Shown piece by piece: positions 28,461 through 38,035 of a stretch of DNA of 64,000 nt. The DNA is from Granulicella sibirica (GTDB lineage: Bacteria > Acidobacteriota > Terriglobia > Terriglobales > Acidobacteriaceae): contig NZ_RDSM01000003.1 of assembly GCF_004115155.1 (NCBI RefSeq), positions 868,001 to 932,000 on the forward strand, written 5' to 3'. Position 1 is the stretch's first letter. Every line of letters begins with the position of its first letter. Made by a program: the position numbers and the translations under genes. Below the pieces are notes generated by a model. It was not told the DNA's origin. It was given only the letters and a program-made list of their open reading frames with translations, and did not search any database.

Positions 28461-31337
28461 ATGGCCAAGACCCAAGAATCAACCAGCAAGCCCCCGATTT
28501 ACCTGCTCGACAGCATGGCCTTCATCTTCCGCGCCTACCACGCTATGCAGCGCCAGAGGCCCATGAGCACGCGCACCGGCATCCCCACCGCCGCGACCTA
28601 CGTCTTCGTCAACATGATCAACAAGCTTCGCAAGGACTTCCAGCCCCAGTACCTCGCCGCCGTCTACGACCTTGCCGGGCCCGTCTTCCGCGACGCCCAG
28701 GCCAAGGGCATGAAAGATGTCAAGAAGTTCAACATCAAGACTCAGCAGTTCGACACCATCGAATACGCCGGCTACAAAGCCACCCGCACCGAAACGCCAC
28801 CCGACCTCATCCAGCAGCAGCCCTACATCCGCCGAGCCCTCGAAGCCTTCCGCATCCCCATCCTCTCGTTTGAGGGCTTCGAGGCTGACGACGTCATCGG
28901 GACACTCTCCTGCCAGCTCTCCGCCCTCGGCCACAAGGTCTTCGTCGTCTCCTCCGACAAGGACATGATGCAACTCGTCAATGCCGACGTAAGCATTCTC
29001 AACCCCACGAAAGACAACCTCATCCTCGACTCCAGGGGCGTCGAAGAGATCCTCGGTGTCCCCCCCGAGCGCGTGATCGATGTCATGGCCCTCCGCGGGG
29101 ACTCAGTCGACAACATCCCCGGAGCCCCCGGCATCGGCGACAAGGGCTCCATCGAACTCATCCAGCAGTTTGGCACCGTGGAAGCCGCCCTCGACCGCGC
29201 CGAAGAGGTCAAAAAGAAAACGTATCGGGAGTCGTTACAAAATAATCGCGACAACATCCTCCTCTCGAAAGAGCTCGTCACCATTCACACCGGCGTCCCC
29301 ATCGAGTTCTCCCTCGACGACATGAAGACCCAGGCACCCGACAACGCCGCCTGCCGCGAACTCTTCGCCGAACTCGAATTCACGACGTTGTTGAAAGAAC
29401 TAGCCCCGTCGGTCGACAACACCGAGATCGTCTATAACACCAAACCCACCGACGCCGAACTATCCTCCCTCCTGGCCGAAGCCCGCAAAACTGGCGGCCT
29501 CGCTATCTCCATCCCACCCGACGCCCGCGCCCTTTCGGAAGAAGTAGCCGACACCACCACCGACCCCGAATCCCCAGAAGTGGAACCCGAACCCGCCGCT
29601 CCGCAGACGATGTCCCTCTTCGGCATTCCCGACGCCCCTACGACAGCCGTGGCCGCACCCATCCAGGACCTTGCCTGCAAGCTGGGTCTCTCCGCCTCGC
29701 CCTTCCTCGCCCTCGAAGCCGCACTAGACCGCGAAGGAGTCCGTGAAGCCCTCGAAGACGAAACGCTACCAAAGCAGTTACATGATCTGAAAGCCGTCCT
29801 GAGAGCCCTCGAACCGCATAACGTCACCCTCCGTGGACCCGTCACCGACGTCATGCTCGAGAGCTATCTCGTCAACCCGACCCATGGCTCCCACACCCTC
29901 ATCGACATCGCCGCGCGGACCACATCCCGAGCCCTCACCCACCAGATCACGAAGGCCAACCCCTCCGACCCAAATCGCCTCCCTGAAGCCGCCGCCGCCG
30001 TCCAGCGCCTCGCTACGGCCCTGACGTCTCAACTCACGGAAGCAAACCCCGAACCAGCCGAACCTATCGCCCCGCCCCCGGGCAAGACGCCCCTCAATCC
30101 CGCGTCCACCCTGCACGACGTCTACCGCCACATGGATCTCCCCCTCGTCCCAGTCCTTCTCCACATGGAGCAGGCCGGCGTCCGCATCGACCCCGCAGTC
30201 CTCCGCGACATGAGCGCCCGCCTCGCCGTCGACATCGATACCCTCGCCGAAAAGATCTATACCGACTCCGGCCACCGCTTCAACATCAACTCACCCAAGC
30301 AGCTCGGCGAGGTCCTCTTTAACCAGATGGGCCTCCCCAAGCCCATGAAGTACGGCAAGGGCAAAGTAGTCTCCACCGCCCAGGATGTCTTGGAGGAGTT
30401 AGCCCAGAACCACCCCATCGCCGCCCTGGTTATAGAACATCGCCAGTTACAAAAACTCAAGTCCACCTATCTCGACTCACTCCCAACCCTGGTCGATGCA
30501 GAGGGCCGCATCCACACCACCTTCAACCAGGTAGGCACCGCAACCGGCCGTCTCTCCAGCACCAACCCCAACCTGCAGAACATCCCCACCCGCACCGCGC
30601 TGGGCCGCGAGATCCGCGCCGCCTTCATCGCGGCTCCCGGCAACGTCCTCATGTCCGCCGACTACAGCCAGATCGAGCTTCGTCTCATGGCCCACTTCTC
30701 GCAGGACCCGCTCCTCCTCAACGCCTACCGCACCAACCAGGACATCCACACCCTCACCGCCGCCGAGGTCTTCGGAGTGGACGCCGGAACCATGGATAAA
30801 GAAACCCGCGCCCGCGCCAAGGCCGTCAACTTCGGCATCGTCTACGGCATCAGCCCCTTCGGCCTTGCCGCCCAACTCAACATCGATCAGAAGATAGCCA
30901 AGACCTACATCGAAACCTACTTCGATCGCTATAAAGGCGTCCGCACCTTCATTGATAAGACCCTCGAGACCGTCCGCACCGACCAGGCCGTACGAACCGC
31001 CTTCGGCCGAGTAAGACCCATCCCCGACATAGGCTCCCGCAACCCCAACATGCGTGGCTTCGCCGAGCGAACCGCCGTCAACACGCCCCTGCAGGGCACA
31101 GCCGCCGACCTTATCAAGCTGGCCATGATCGCCCTCGACCGCGAGATCACCCGCCGTGAGTTGAAATCGAAGATGACCTTGCAGGTCCACGACGAGCTCC
31201 TCTTCGACGTAGTCCCCGAAGAGGTCGAAGAGATGCAAGCCCTCGTGAAGGACGAGATGGAGAACGTAGCCGAGTTCTCTATCCCAATCGTGGCTGATGT
31301 AGGCGTCGGCGATAATTGGCGCGACATCAAGGGCTAA
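28461..31337 (+). CDS. polA: DNA polymerase I
   Basis: The 958-residue repair and Okazaki-processing polymerase has an N-terminal 5'-3' exonuclease (about 1-300; LLDSMAFIFRAYHAM, EADDVIGTL, SSDKDMMQLV, RGDSVDNIPG). A middle region of about 300 residues follows, then a family A polymerase with DYSQIELRLMAHFS, KAVNFGIVYGISPFGLA and QVHDELLFDV. The middle domain keeps none of the usual DEDD proofreading residues: the first motif position reads ISIPPDAR, and an Ala/Glu/Pro-rich insert is present. It is therefore probably not proofreading. It is followed by a strong terminator shared with the convergent OmpA gene. Confidence 0.97.
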   Translation: MAKTQESTSKPPIYLLDSMAFIFRAYHAMQRQRPMSTRTGIPTAATYVFVNMINKLRKDFQPQYLAAVYDLAGPVFRDAQAKGMKDVKKFNIKTQQFDTIEYAGYKATRTETPPDLIQQQPYIRRALEAFRIPILSFEGFEADDVIGTLSCQLSALGHKVFVVSSDKDMMQLVNADVSILNPTKDNLILDSRGVEEILGVPPERVIDVMALRGDSVDNIPGAPGIGDKGSIELIQQFGTVEAALDRAEEVKKKTYRESLQNNRDNILLSKELVTIHTGVPIEFSLDDMKTQAPDNAACRELFAELEFTTLLKELAPSVDNTEIVYNTKPTDAELSSLLAEARKTGGLAISIPPDARALSEEVADTTTDPESPEVEPEPAAPQTMSLFGIPDAPTTAVAAPIQDLACKLGLSASPFLALEAALDREGVREALEDETLPKQLHDLKAVLRALEPHNVTLRGPVTDVMLESYLVNPTHGSHTLIDIAARTTSRALTHQITKANPSDPNRLPEAAAAVQRLATALTSQLTEANPEPAEPIAPPPGKTPLNPASTLHDVYRHMDLPLVPVLLHMEQAGVRIDPAVLRDMSARLAVDIDTLAEKIYTDSGHRFNINSPKQLGEVLFNQMGLPKPMKYGKGKVVSTAQDVLEELAQNHPIAALVIEHRQLQKLKSTYLDSLPTLVDAEGRIHTTFNQVGTATGRLSSTNPNLQNIPTRTALGREIRAAFIAAPGNVLMSADYSQIELRLMAHFSQDPLLLNAYRTNQDIHTLTAAEVFGVDAGTMDKETRARAKAVNFGIVYGISPFGLAAQLNIDQKIAKTYIETYFDRYKGVRTFIDKTLETVRTDQAVRTAFGRVRPIPDIGSRNPNMRGFAERTAVNTPLQGTAADLIKLAMIALDREITRRELKSKMTLQVHDELLFDVVPEEVEEMQALVKDEMENVAEFSIPIVADVGVGDNWRDIKG

Positions 31338-31358
31338 GTCAAAGCAAGTAGTTCGAAA

Positions 31359-31391
31359 AGGAGAAGCCGCCCAGCTGGGGCGGCTTCTCCT
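31359..31391. terminator. Strong bidirectional intrinsic terminator
   Basis: A perfect 14-bp inverted repeat (arms 31359-31372 and 31378-31391, containing GAAGCCGCCC) with a 5-nt loop sits between the convergent polA and OmpA genes. CTTTAT follows on the + side and AAAAG precedes it, giving short U-tracts in both directions. Confidence 0.85.
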
Positions 31392-31431
31392 CTTTATAAC
31401 TTCTGTAACTAACTCTGTTGCAAGGCATTCT

Positions 31432-32979
31432 TTACTGAGGAGCCTGTTCCTGCACGCCAATCGCATCGCCCGAAACAACAAGCTGCACGCGGCGATTCTG
31501 AGCGCGCCCGGAAGCAGTCCCATTATCAGCAACCGGCTTGGCCTCGCCATAACCAGCAGCGGTGATGTTGTTGATCTGCACACCCTGCGTCACGAGAAAG
31601 TCCTTCACAGCGCCCGCACGATTCTCCGAGAGCTTCTGGTTGAACTCAGGCGAACCGGTGCTATCGGTGTAGCCTTCTACCTGCAACTTCAACCCGGGAT
31701 AGGCCTGGAGAATTCCCGCAACCTTCGCCAGTGAAACCTGCGTCGGCGTCTTCAGCGTGTACTTACCCGTGTCGAACAGCACATCCGACATGTTGACGAT
31801 CAAACCACGGGCTGACTCGCTCGTCTGCAGCACGCTGTTCAGCTGTTCCTTCAGCTTCTCACGCACGGCATTCGCGCTTTCTACGCTCTTGTTGGCTTCA
31901 GCGGCCTGAGCGCGTGCATTGGCCGCATCGGCCTCGGCGCGAGCGCGTTCCGCATCAGCCTGCGCCTTCGCGGCTGCCGACTTCTCGGCCTCCGCTTGTG
32001 CCTTCTGCGCGTCAAGCTGAGACTGCATCGCCTGTTCCTGCGCCTGGTTCTTCGCGATCTCCGTATTACGCTGACGCTCCGCGGCCTGCTTCCTCAGGGT
32101 TGCGATGCGCGCATCCTCGGCGCGCTGCACGGCTTGCCGAGCATACGTGATCTCCATCTTGCGATCACCCTTCTTGTTCGCATCGATGTCATCCGCGTTG
32201 CGCAGGTCCTGCATCGCCTGCTGGATTATGTCCGCCGCGTACTTATCCGCGCCCGTGTTCATCGCGATGCGAATAGCGTTATGCGCCTCGTAGAGTTCAA
32301 GAGGCGAACGCTCATTGCGCGTGATCGGGTCGGCGATGCTCTTCGATCCTTCAGTATCCGCATAAGCACCACGCGGTAACAACGAGAAGTGCGCGTTCAC
32401 CTTCTCAAGCACGCCCTGCGTTTTATCCTGAAGGACGACGTTCTGCAATACAACAACATCGCTCGGCTGGCTCACCGAGAAGTAGGGCTCAGCCGTCACA
32501 ATCAGTCCGAAGGACTGTAGCGCCGTCGTTACATTGATATTGTTCTTCGTGCCTGCTGGCAGCACCTCACCAAGGTTCTGCGGACGCCCATCCGGCGAGA
32601 TCGCCCAGAGAACATAGGTGAGATACTCGCGGCCGAATCCGTTCGCCGGGGTCAAGCCCTCGAACCGCGCGTCGATTGTAATGCCGCCACGCTCACTCTG
32701 CACCTTAGCTTCGCCCTTGGCGCCGGGAAGAAGCGTGGTCCCCTGGAAGCCGATCTTCGTCGAACCGCTGCGATGGAAATAGTTGACCGCGTCGAGGTCG
32801 CGCTGCACCACCTGCACGCGATAGAGATAGATACCGTTGGGGCCTTCCTCGACAGCGCCTGCGGGACGCGAGGTCGGGTTTGGTTCCTGGGCTTTCAGGG
32901 TGAGCGGTGCCGTGGCAAACATGCCGCAAAGCAAAAGGGTCGAGACCGTACGTCCCGGGGTGATTCGCTGGATGTTCAT
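31432..32979 (-). CDS. OmpA-family peptidoglycan-associated outer-membrane protein
   Basis: The 515-residue protein has a signal peptide (start MNIQRITPGR, cleavage near LKAQEP). A beta-rich domain follows (about 35-210), then a long alpha-helical Ala/Glu/Gln/Lys coiled-coil region (about 275-370). The C-terminal OmpA domain (about 395-505) shows LFDTGKYTLKTPTQ, LQVEGYTDSTGS, LSENRAGAVKDFL and AQNRRVQLVV. It probably links the outer membrane to peptidoglycan. AGGAGA seven bases upstream supports the start at 32979. Confidence 0.93.
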   Translation of the reverse strand: MNIQRITPGRTVSTLLLCGMFATAPLTLKAQEPNPTSRPAGAVEEGPNGIYLYRVQVVQRDLDAVNYFHRSGSTKIGFQGTTLLPGAKGEAKVQSERGGITIDARFEGLTPANGFGREYLTYVLWAISPDGRPQNLGEVLPAGTKNNINVTTALQSFGLIVTAEPYFSVSQPSDVVVLQNVVLQDKTQGVLEKVNAHFSLLPRGAYADTEGSKSIADPITRNERSPLELYEAHNAIRIAMNTGADKYAADIIQQAMQDLRNADDIDANKKGDRKMEITYARQAVQRAEDARIATLRKQAAERQRNTEIAKNQAQEQAMQSQLDAQKAQAEAEKSAAAKAQADAERARAEADAANARAQAAEANKSVESANAVREKLKEQLNSVLQTSESARGLIVNMSDVLFDTGKYTLKTPTQVSLAKVAGILQAYPGLKLQVEGYTDSTGSPEFNQKLSENRAGAVKDFLVTQGVQINNITAAGYGEAKPVADNGTASGRAQNRRVQLVVSGDAIGVQEQAPQ

Positions 32980-33107
32980 CGTTCTCCTCTGACCGGCAAC
33001 GCGGCGCATAGGCGCCCTCGCTCGGCTTTCAAAGGATCGGATGCCTTGGTTGTGGCAAAGGTAGTCCGCGCAAGCACCAGACTGACAGCACTTTGGTGCA
33101 ATACGTC

Positions 33108-33143
33108 ACCCCTGACAGGAACCAAAAGGTAGGTGTCAGGGGT
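33108..33143. promoter_or_regulatory. Long-armed hairpin between GvpL/F and OmpA genes
   Basis: ACCCCTGACA (33108-33117) and TGTCAGGGGT (33134-33143) form a perfect 10-bp inverted repeat around a 16-nt loop, which itself holds ACC-AAAA-GGT. It lies about 30 bases after the GvpL/F stop and about 130 bases upstream of the OmpA start. It may terminate the former or act on the latter; there is no U-tract on the minus strand. Confidence 0.4.
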
Positions 33144-33172
33144 AGATGCACGAGGGCTGCAATCGATGCTTT

Positions 33173-33910
33173 TTAAGCGCTTTGCTGAACGCTATGACTC
33201 GTGCGATGCACGAAGTGATACGGGGGCCAGGGGCCCGAGAGTTGCATGCTGCATTCCTTCATCTGCTGCGTCGCGGAAGAGTACTTGTTCTGGTACCGCT
33301 CGATCGTCTTGTTATCGATCAGGTGAGCGATATCGAGAAGCATCTTGCCCGATTCCATGCGCTTGCAGGTTATCTCTTCGGCAAGGGGAAGAAACATCCG
33401 GTGCATCTGCACCGAAAGCGCACGTGCCCGGGACTGCCGTTCCCGCTGCCGGCTCGCGCTCTCACGCAGGCTGGTCAGGTACTGCTGCCCGACGGTCATA
33501 TCGCGGGCTGAGTTGCCGGGACAGGTGTCGTCGACGAGCACCTTCAGGTGCATCTCGGCCTTGCCGCGAAGCCGTTCCACGTTAGCGGTGAAGTGCCTTT
33601 GGTTCGAGCGGACGGAGCGGCGAAGCGAATCGTCATCCGCGAAGGTCGTGCCGAAGCGGAAGGGAAGTACAGTCGAGTGTTTGAAGCAGTCTGCAACGAC
33701 GCGTGCGTGATCTCGTGCGAACTTGCTATCCATCGCGGCAATCTCTTCGTCATTATGTTCAGACACGATGACGGCGAGGTCGCTTGCTGGGAAGAGAAAG
33801 GTCTGGTTGCCAAACAGACCGGAAACCCCGGTGAGGGGCATTGGACGACGGTGCCGGGCAAGTTCTGGAAATGCCTGACGTTCCGCAATGCAATACGCGT
33901 ACCATGCCAT
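33173..33910 (-). CDS. GvpL/GvpF-family protein (orphan gas-vesicle-type)
   Basis: The 245-residue protein has the GvpL/F layout. An N-terminal ferredoxin-like half contains WYAYCIAE, DLAVIVSE and H-A-R-V-V, then LPFRFGTTFADDDSLRR. The central signature LRGKAEMHLKVLVDD precedes an alpha-helical second half ending in an Arg/Gln-rich stretch. GvpF/L are minor structural or chaperone components of gas vesicles. No gvpA, gvpN or other gas-vesicle gene is in this window, so the function may be different. GGAGTG seven bases before the ATG supports the start. Confidence 0.75.
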   Translation of the reverse strand: MAWYAYCIAERQAFPELARHRRPMPLTGVSGLFGNQTFLFPASDLAVIVSEHNDEEIAAMDSKFARDHARVVADCFKHSTVLPFRFGTTFADDDSLRRSVRSNQRHFTANVERLRGKAEMHLKVLVDDTCPGNSARDMTVGQQYLTSLRESASRQRERQSRARALSVQMHRMFLPLAEEITCKRMESGKMLLDIAHLIDNKTIERYQNKYSSATQQMKECSMQLSGPWPPYHFVHRTSHSVQQSA

Positions 33911-34323
33911 GATTCACTCCAACGAAATGGCGAGGGTTGAGGCTCGCGGGTAAGTGTTAACTACAATCGAACCCAGGGAAAGAGGGGCAGGTGCCCTGGC
34001 ATGTTCGCCATCAAAAAAGTTGAACTTTGCCGAGCGCGAAACGGATACTATGCCACGCGAATAACAATTGGCAACATAATCTTGCACATAAAACCGGAAT
34101 TCGCCTCGCACCCCCGTTTACCAAGCAAAACCCCATAGGTGACAGGCAGATAGCGTCTCGATTGGTCCTTCGTAAGAGGTCAGTGAGAGGACATTTTATG
34201 TCGCGGGGCGACATGTTTCAGGGTCAAAGCGGGTCGCCGGAGTCTGCCGTTCGAACTTCGATTCAACCAAAATGCTGTCTCGCAAAGGTGGTCCTACCGC
34301 TCCCGCTGCGGTACTTTAAGAGC
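33911..34323. promoter_or_regulatory. Intergenic region between divergent genes
   Basis: About 410 bases between the divergently transcribed GvpL/F and DUF481 genes, presumably holding both promoters. A possible sigma-70-like pair on the + strand is TTGAAC at 34020-34025 and GATACT at 34044-34049, spaced 18 bases; this is weak evidence. No RNA gene or repeat was recognised. The reading frame open upstream of the DUF481 ATG shows no signal-peptide logic and is treated as leader. Confidence 0.3.
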
Positions 34324-35469
34324 ATGAAGAGACCCTGGACGAAAGCACTTCTCGCCGCCGCGTCATGCCTTGCCACGATGATCGGTCACGCGCAGGATAA
34401 GCCCGCCAAGCCCGAGCCGGATGTCATCGTCTTTACCAACGGCGACCAACTCAAAGGAACGTTCGTGCGCGGCGTTGGCCAGAGCATCACCTTCCACAGC
34501 GATATGGCCGGGGACATCAGCGTCACGCTCGATAAGGTGAAGGAGCTCCACGTCCACGGCCAGTTCGCTGTCCTGCGTAAGGACGCCCCCATCACCAAGC
34601 AGCCCGTGCAGCCCAGCAGCATCGACGTCGAAGCAGGCAAGCTGACGGTCGCCGCCGCTCCGCCCGCCCCCGAGAAGACCATGCCGGTCGCCGACATCGG
34701 CTTTGTCGTCGATAAGGCCACCTACCAGCACGACGTCACCGCCAAGGCGAAGATCTACCAGGGCTGGAACGGCTCCATCGGCGCAGGCGCGACCATCATC
34801 CGTTCCACTCAGAACGGTTCGACGTACAACGCCGCCGTCGCGCTCGTCCGCACAATCCCGCAGGCCGCCTTCCTGCCGCCGAACAACCGCACCACCCTTG
34901 ACTTTACCGAGAGCTACGGCAAGATCACCCAGCCGAACATCCCGCAGACCGATCCCCCCAGCTCCGTCGAAACGAAGACCAGCATCATGCACGCCGATCT
35001 CGAGCGCGACCGCTACTTCTCCCCACGCTTTTACGCCCTCGGAGAACTCGCTTTCGACCACAACTATTCTTCCGGCCTCGACCTCCAGCAGATTTACGGC
35101 GGCGGCTTTGGCTGGACGCCCATTCAGAAGCCCAACCAGCAACTCGATCTAAAGGCCGACGTCCACTACGAAAAGCAGCAGTTCCAAACTCCCGACAGCA
35201 ACCAGAACCTCATCGGTTCCACCTTCGCCGAGAACTACCGCCGTAACCTCCCGCGTAAGCTCGTCCTCACCGAAACCGCAAGCATCATCCCTGCCTGGAA
35301 TAACACAAACGCCTACTCGGCCAACGCTCAGGTCGTCCTCGCCGCTCCCGTCTTCAACCGCTTCAACCTGACCGTCACCACCTCCGACAACTTCATCAAC
35401 AACCCCGCCTTCGGTTTCAAGAAAAACACCTACCAGTTCATCACCGGCATCAGCTATACCCTGCACTAG
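34324..35469 (+). CDS. DUF481 outer-membrane protein
   Basis: The 381-residue protein has a signal peptide (MKRPWTKALLAAASCLATMIGHAQ). A short N-terminal domain (about 30-110) starts DVIVFTNGDQLKGTFVRG, typical of proteins preceding DUF481. A C-terminal beta-barrel of about 240 residues, rich in alternating aromatic/polar strands, follows and ends FITGISYTLH, as expected for an outer-membrane barrel. The cargo or substrate is unknown. Another outer-membrane barrel gene follows 200 bases downstream. Confidence 0.88.
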   Translation: MKRPWTKALLAAASCLATMIGHAQDKPAKPEPDVIVFTNGDQLKGTFVRGVGQSITFHSDMAGDISVTLDKVKELHVHGQFAVLRKDAPITKQPVQPSSIDVEAGKLTVAAAPPAPEKTMPVADIGFVVDKATYQHDVTAKAKIYQGWNGSIGAGATIIRSTQNGSTYNAAVALVRTIPQAAFLPPNNRTTLDFTESYGKITQPNIPQTDPPSSVETKTSIMHADLERDRYFSPRFYALGELAFDHNYSSGLDLQQIYGGGFGWTPIQKPNQQLDLKADVHYEKQQFQTPDSNQNLIGSTFAENYRRNLPRKLVLTETASIIPAWNNTNAYSANAQVVLAAPVFNRFNLTVTTSDNFINNPAFGFKKNTYQFITGISYTLH

Positions 35470-35670
35470 AGCGCGTGGGGCGGCGGGGTAACCTGTCGCC
35501 TCGCCGCACGTCGAACACACGGCCCCGGCTAGGTCCTCCAGAACAAGCGTTCTCCCACGTGGTACGGGATGTTCTAATAGGAGATGGCCCTCTACGGCCT
35601 GGTTCAGGCACCCCGTCTTCCCGAGCGGATGCCGCACGACCAAAGAAGGATGAAGCAGAGGAAACGCTTG

Positions 35671-36357
35671 ATGTCTGGTTTAGGACGAAGGATGCAGTGG
35701 TTGACGGCGGGCGTGCTCGCCGTACTGATTGGCGCCGGCGCAATGCCGGCTGAGGCGCAGAAGCGCAGATCCAAGCGCGAGTCGAGCGCGAACCGGAAGG
35801 CTCGCATCCTCCGGCAGACCGAAGAGACCTACATGCACCGCTACGAGGTCTTCGGCGGTGGCGGCTACCTCCGCTTCCGCAGCGGGGAATTCCTTCAGAA
35901 GAACAACGAGATTACCTGGGCCACCAGCGCCACGTATTTCCTCAACCCGAAGCTCGGCATCATCGCCGACGTGCGCGGCGGCTACGGAAACGCCAAGGTT
36001 GGCAACAACATCTACAGCGTCTACAACCCGCTCATCACCGAGTACACCTTCATGGGCGGCCCGACCTATCGCATCTACGCCCGGCAGAAGACTGCCCTCA
36101 GCGTCCACGCCATGGGAGGCTACTCTCTCGGAAACTTCGACGGCGGCTCCAAGGCCATCCCCGCCACGCTCCTCGGCATGTGGCCCACATCCAACCGGCC
36201 CGTCTTCTCCGTAGGCGTCAACTACGACGTCAACTTCTACCCGAACCTCGCTTTACGCTTCACCCCCACCTACGTTGGAACCACCTTCGGCGATCACCTC
36301 CAGAACAATCTCGGCATCAACGCCGGCATCGTCTACCGGTTCGGGCACATAAAATAA
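35671..36357 (+). CDS. Small outer-membrane beta-barrel protein
   Basis: The 228-residue protein has a signal peptide (MQWLTAGVLAVLIGAGAMPAEAQ), a short Arg/Lys-rich linker, and a barrel of about eight strands (YEVFGGGGYLRFRSG, ADVRGGYGN, HAMGGYSLGNF, NLGINAGIVYRFG). It ends at the barrel. It resembles the opacity/OmpW-like porin-fold family in shape only. GAGGAAA eight bases before the ATG at 35671 supports this start over upstream in-frame ATGs. Confidence 0.75.
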   Translation: MSGLGRRMQWLTAGVLAVLIGAGAMPAEAQKRRSKRESSANRKARILRQTEETYMHRYEVFGGGGYLRFRSGEFLQKNNEITWATSATYFLNPKLGIIADVRGGYGNAKVGNNIYSVYNPLITEYTFMGGPTYRIYARQKTALSVHAMGGYSLGNFDGGSKAIPATLLGMWPTSNRPVFSVGVNYDVNFYPNLALRFTPTYVGTTFGDHLQNNLGINAGIVYRFGHIK

Positions 36358-36383
36358 GCCGATCGAAACCAGAGCCTTCCCTC

Positions 36384-36410
36384 CGGGCCCGCGCACAAAG
36401 CGTGGGCCCG
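36384..36410 (+). terminator. Intrinsic terminator candidate after the beta-barrel gene
   Basis: CGGGCCCGCG and CGTGGGCCCG (36384-36393 and 36401-36410) pair with one G-U wobble around a 7-nt loop. It lies about 25 bases after the stop and is followed by AACTCTTTG. Confidence 0.6.
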
Positions 36411-36445
36411 AACTCTTTGCATTAAACTCGATCCAGAGGCCCAAG

Positions 36446-37987
36446 ATGGCGACCATCCAGCAGGACGACCTGATCCAAAGCGTAGCCGACGCGCTCCAGT
36501 ACATCAGCTTCTACCACCCGGTCGACTACATCAACAACCTCGCCCGCGCCTACGATCTCGAGCAGTCCCACGCCGCCAAGGACGCCATCGCCCAGATCCT
36601 CATCAACTCCCGCATGTGCGCCGAGGGCCACCGCCCCATCTGCCAGGACACCGGCATCGTCACCGCCTTCGTCAAGGTCGGCATGGAAGTCCAGTGGGAA
36701 GCCTCGAAGGTCTTCGGCATGATGACCATGCAGCAGATGGTCGACGAAGGCGTCCGCGAAGCCTGGCGCAACGCCGACAACGTCCTCCGCCCCAGCCTCC
36801 TCGCCGACCCTGCCTTCACCCGCCGCAACACCGGCGACAACACCCCCGCCATGGTCGTCGTCGAACTAGTTCAAGGCACTGCGGTAGACATAACGGTAGC
36901 CTCGAAGGGCGGCGGCAGCGAGGCCAAGAGCAAGTTCGCCATGCTCAACCCCTCCGACTCCATCGTCGACTGGGTCCTGAAAACCGTTCCCACCATGGGA
37001 GCCGGCTGGTGCCCCCCGGGCATGCTCGGCATCGGCATCGGAGGCACCGCCGAAAAGGCCATGGTCATGGCGAAAGAGTCCCTCATGGACCCTATCGATA
37101 TGCAGGAACTCATCGCCCGGGGCCCCAAAACCTCCATCGAATCCCTCCGCATCGAGCTCTACGAAAAAGTGAACCGCCTCGGCATCGGAGCCCAGGGACT
37201 CGGCGGCCTTACCACCGTCCTCGACATCAAGATCATGGATTACCCCACCCACGCCGCCAACCTCCCCGTGGCCATGATCCCCAACTGCGCCGCCACCCGC
37301 CACCTCCACATTCGCCTCGATGGCTCCGGCCCCGTCATGACCGCCCCCCCCTCCCTCGAGTCCTGGCCAAAACTCACCTACGACGTCCACACCGCCCGCC
37401 GCGTCAACCTCGACACCGTCACCCGCGAAGACGTCAAAACCTGGAACCCCGGCGAAGTCATCCTCCTCTCCGGCAAACTCCTCACCGGCCGCGACGCCGC
37501 CCACAAGCGCCTCACCGATATGCTCAACCGGGGCGAAAAGCTCCCCGTCGACTTCACCGGCCGCTTCATCTACTACGTCGGCCCCGTCGAAGCCGTCCGC
37601 GACGAAGCTGTCGGCCCCGCCGGCCCCACCACCGCCACCCGCATGGACAAGTTCACCCGCCAGATGCTCGAAGAGACCGGCCTCCTCGGCATGATCGGCA
37701 AAGCCGAACGAGGCCCCGCCGCCATCGAAGCCATCCGCGACAACGAAGCCGTGTACCTCATGGCCGTCGGAGGCGCAGCCTACCTCGTCTCGAAAGCCAT
37801 CAAGAGCTCCAAAGTCCTGGCCTTCGCTGACTTGGGCATGGAAGCCATCTACGAGTTCGAAGTCCAGGACATGCCCGTAACGGTAGCCGTAGACGCCAAG
37901 GGCACCAGCGTCCACATCACCGGCCCCGCCGAGTGGTCCGCCAAAATAGCCCAGGGCATCGGAGGCCTACCCATCTTGGGCCAGTAA
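36446..37987 (+). CDS. Class I (iron-sulfur) fumarate hydratase
   Basis: Converts fumarate to malate in the TCA cycle using a 4Fe-4S cluster. The 513-residue protein has the alpha and beta domains of the class I family fused: CQDTGIVTAFVKVG, GWCPPGMLGIGIGGTAEK and MIPNCAATRHLHIRLDG (the three cluster cysteines). The beta-domain segment GPTTATRMDKFTRQMLEETG follows. The wobble positions here are almost all C, more extreme than in most other genes of the window, in keeping with the local skew. Confidence 0.95.
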   Translation: MATIQQDDLIQSVADALQYISFYHPVDYINNLARAYDLEQSHAAKDAIAQILINSRMCAEGHRPICQDTGIVTAFVKVGMEVQWEASKVFGMMTMQQMVDEGVREAWRNADNVLRPSLLADPAFTRRNTGDNTPAMVVVELVQGTAVDITVASKGGGSEAKSKFAMLNPSDSIVDWVLKTVPTMGAGWCPPGMLGIGIGGTAEKAMVMAKESLMDPIDMQELIARGPKTSIESLRIELYEKVNRLGIGAQGLGGLTTVLDIKIMDYPTHAANLPVAMIPNCAATRHLHIRLDGSGPVMTAPPSLESWPKLTYDVHTARRVNLDTVTREDVKTWNPGEVILLSGKLLTGRDAAHKRLTDMLNRGEKLPVDFTGRFIYYVGPVEAVRDEAVGPAGPTTATRMDKFTRQMLEETGLLGMIGKAERGPAAIEAIRDNEAVYLMAVGGAAYLVSKAIKSSKVLAFADLGMEAIYEFEVQDMPVTVAVDAKGTSVHITGPAEWSAKIAQGIGGLPILGQ

Positions 37988-38035
37988 ATCGGGTCCCGCA
38001 TTACCGTTTCCATTGTCATAGGAACGAGAGCCCAA

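Noticed and set aside
34001..34138. A 45-codon frame beginning MFAIKKVELC in the gap before DUF481
   Set aside because: Ribosome site is poor and there is no recognisable feature; it may be chance in the less GC-rich gap.
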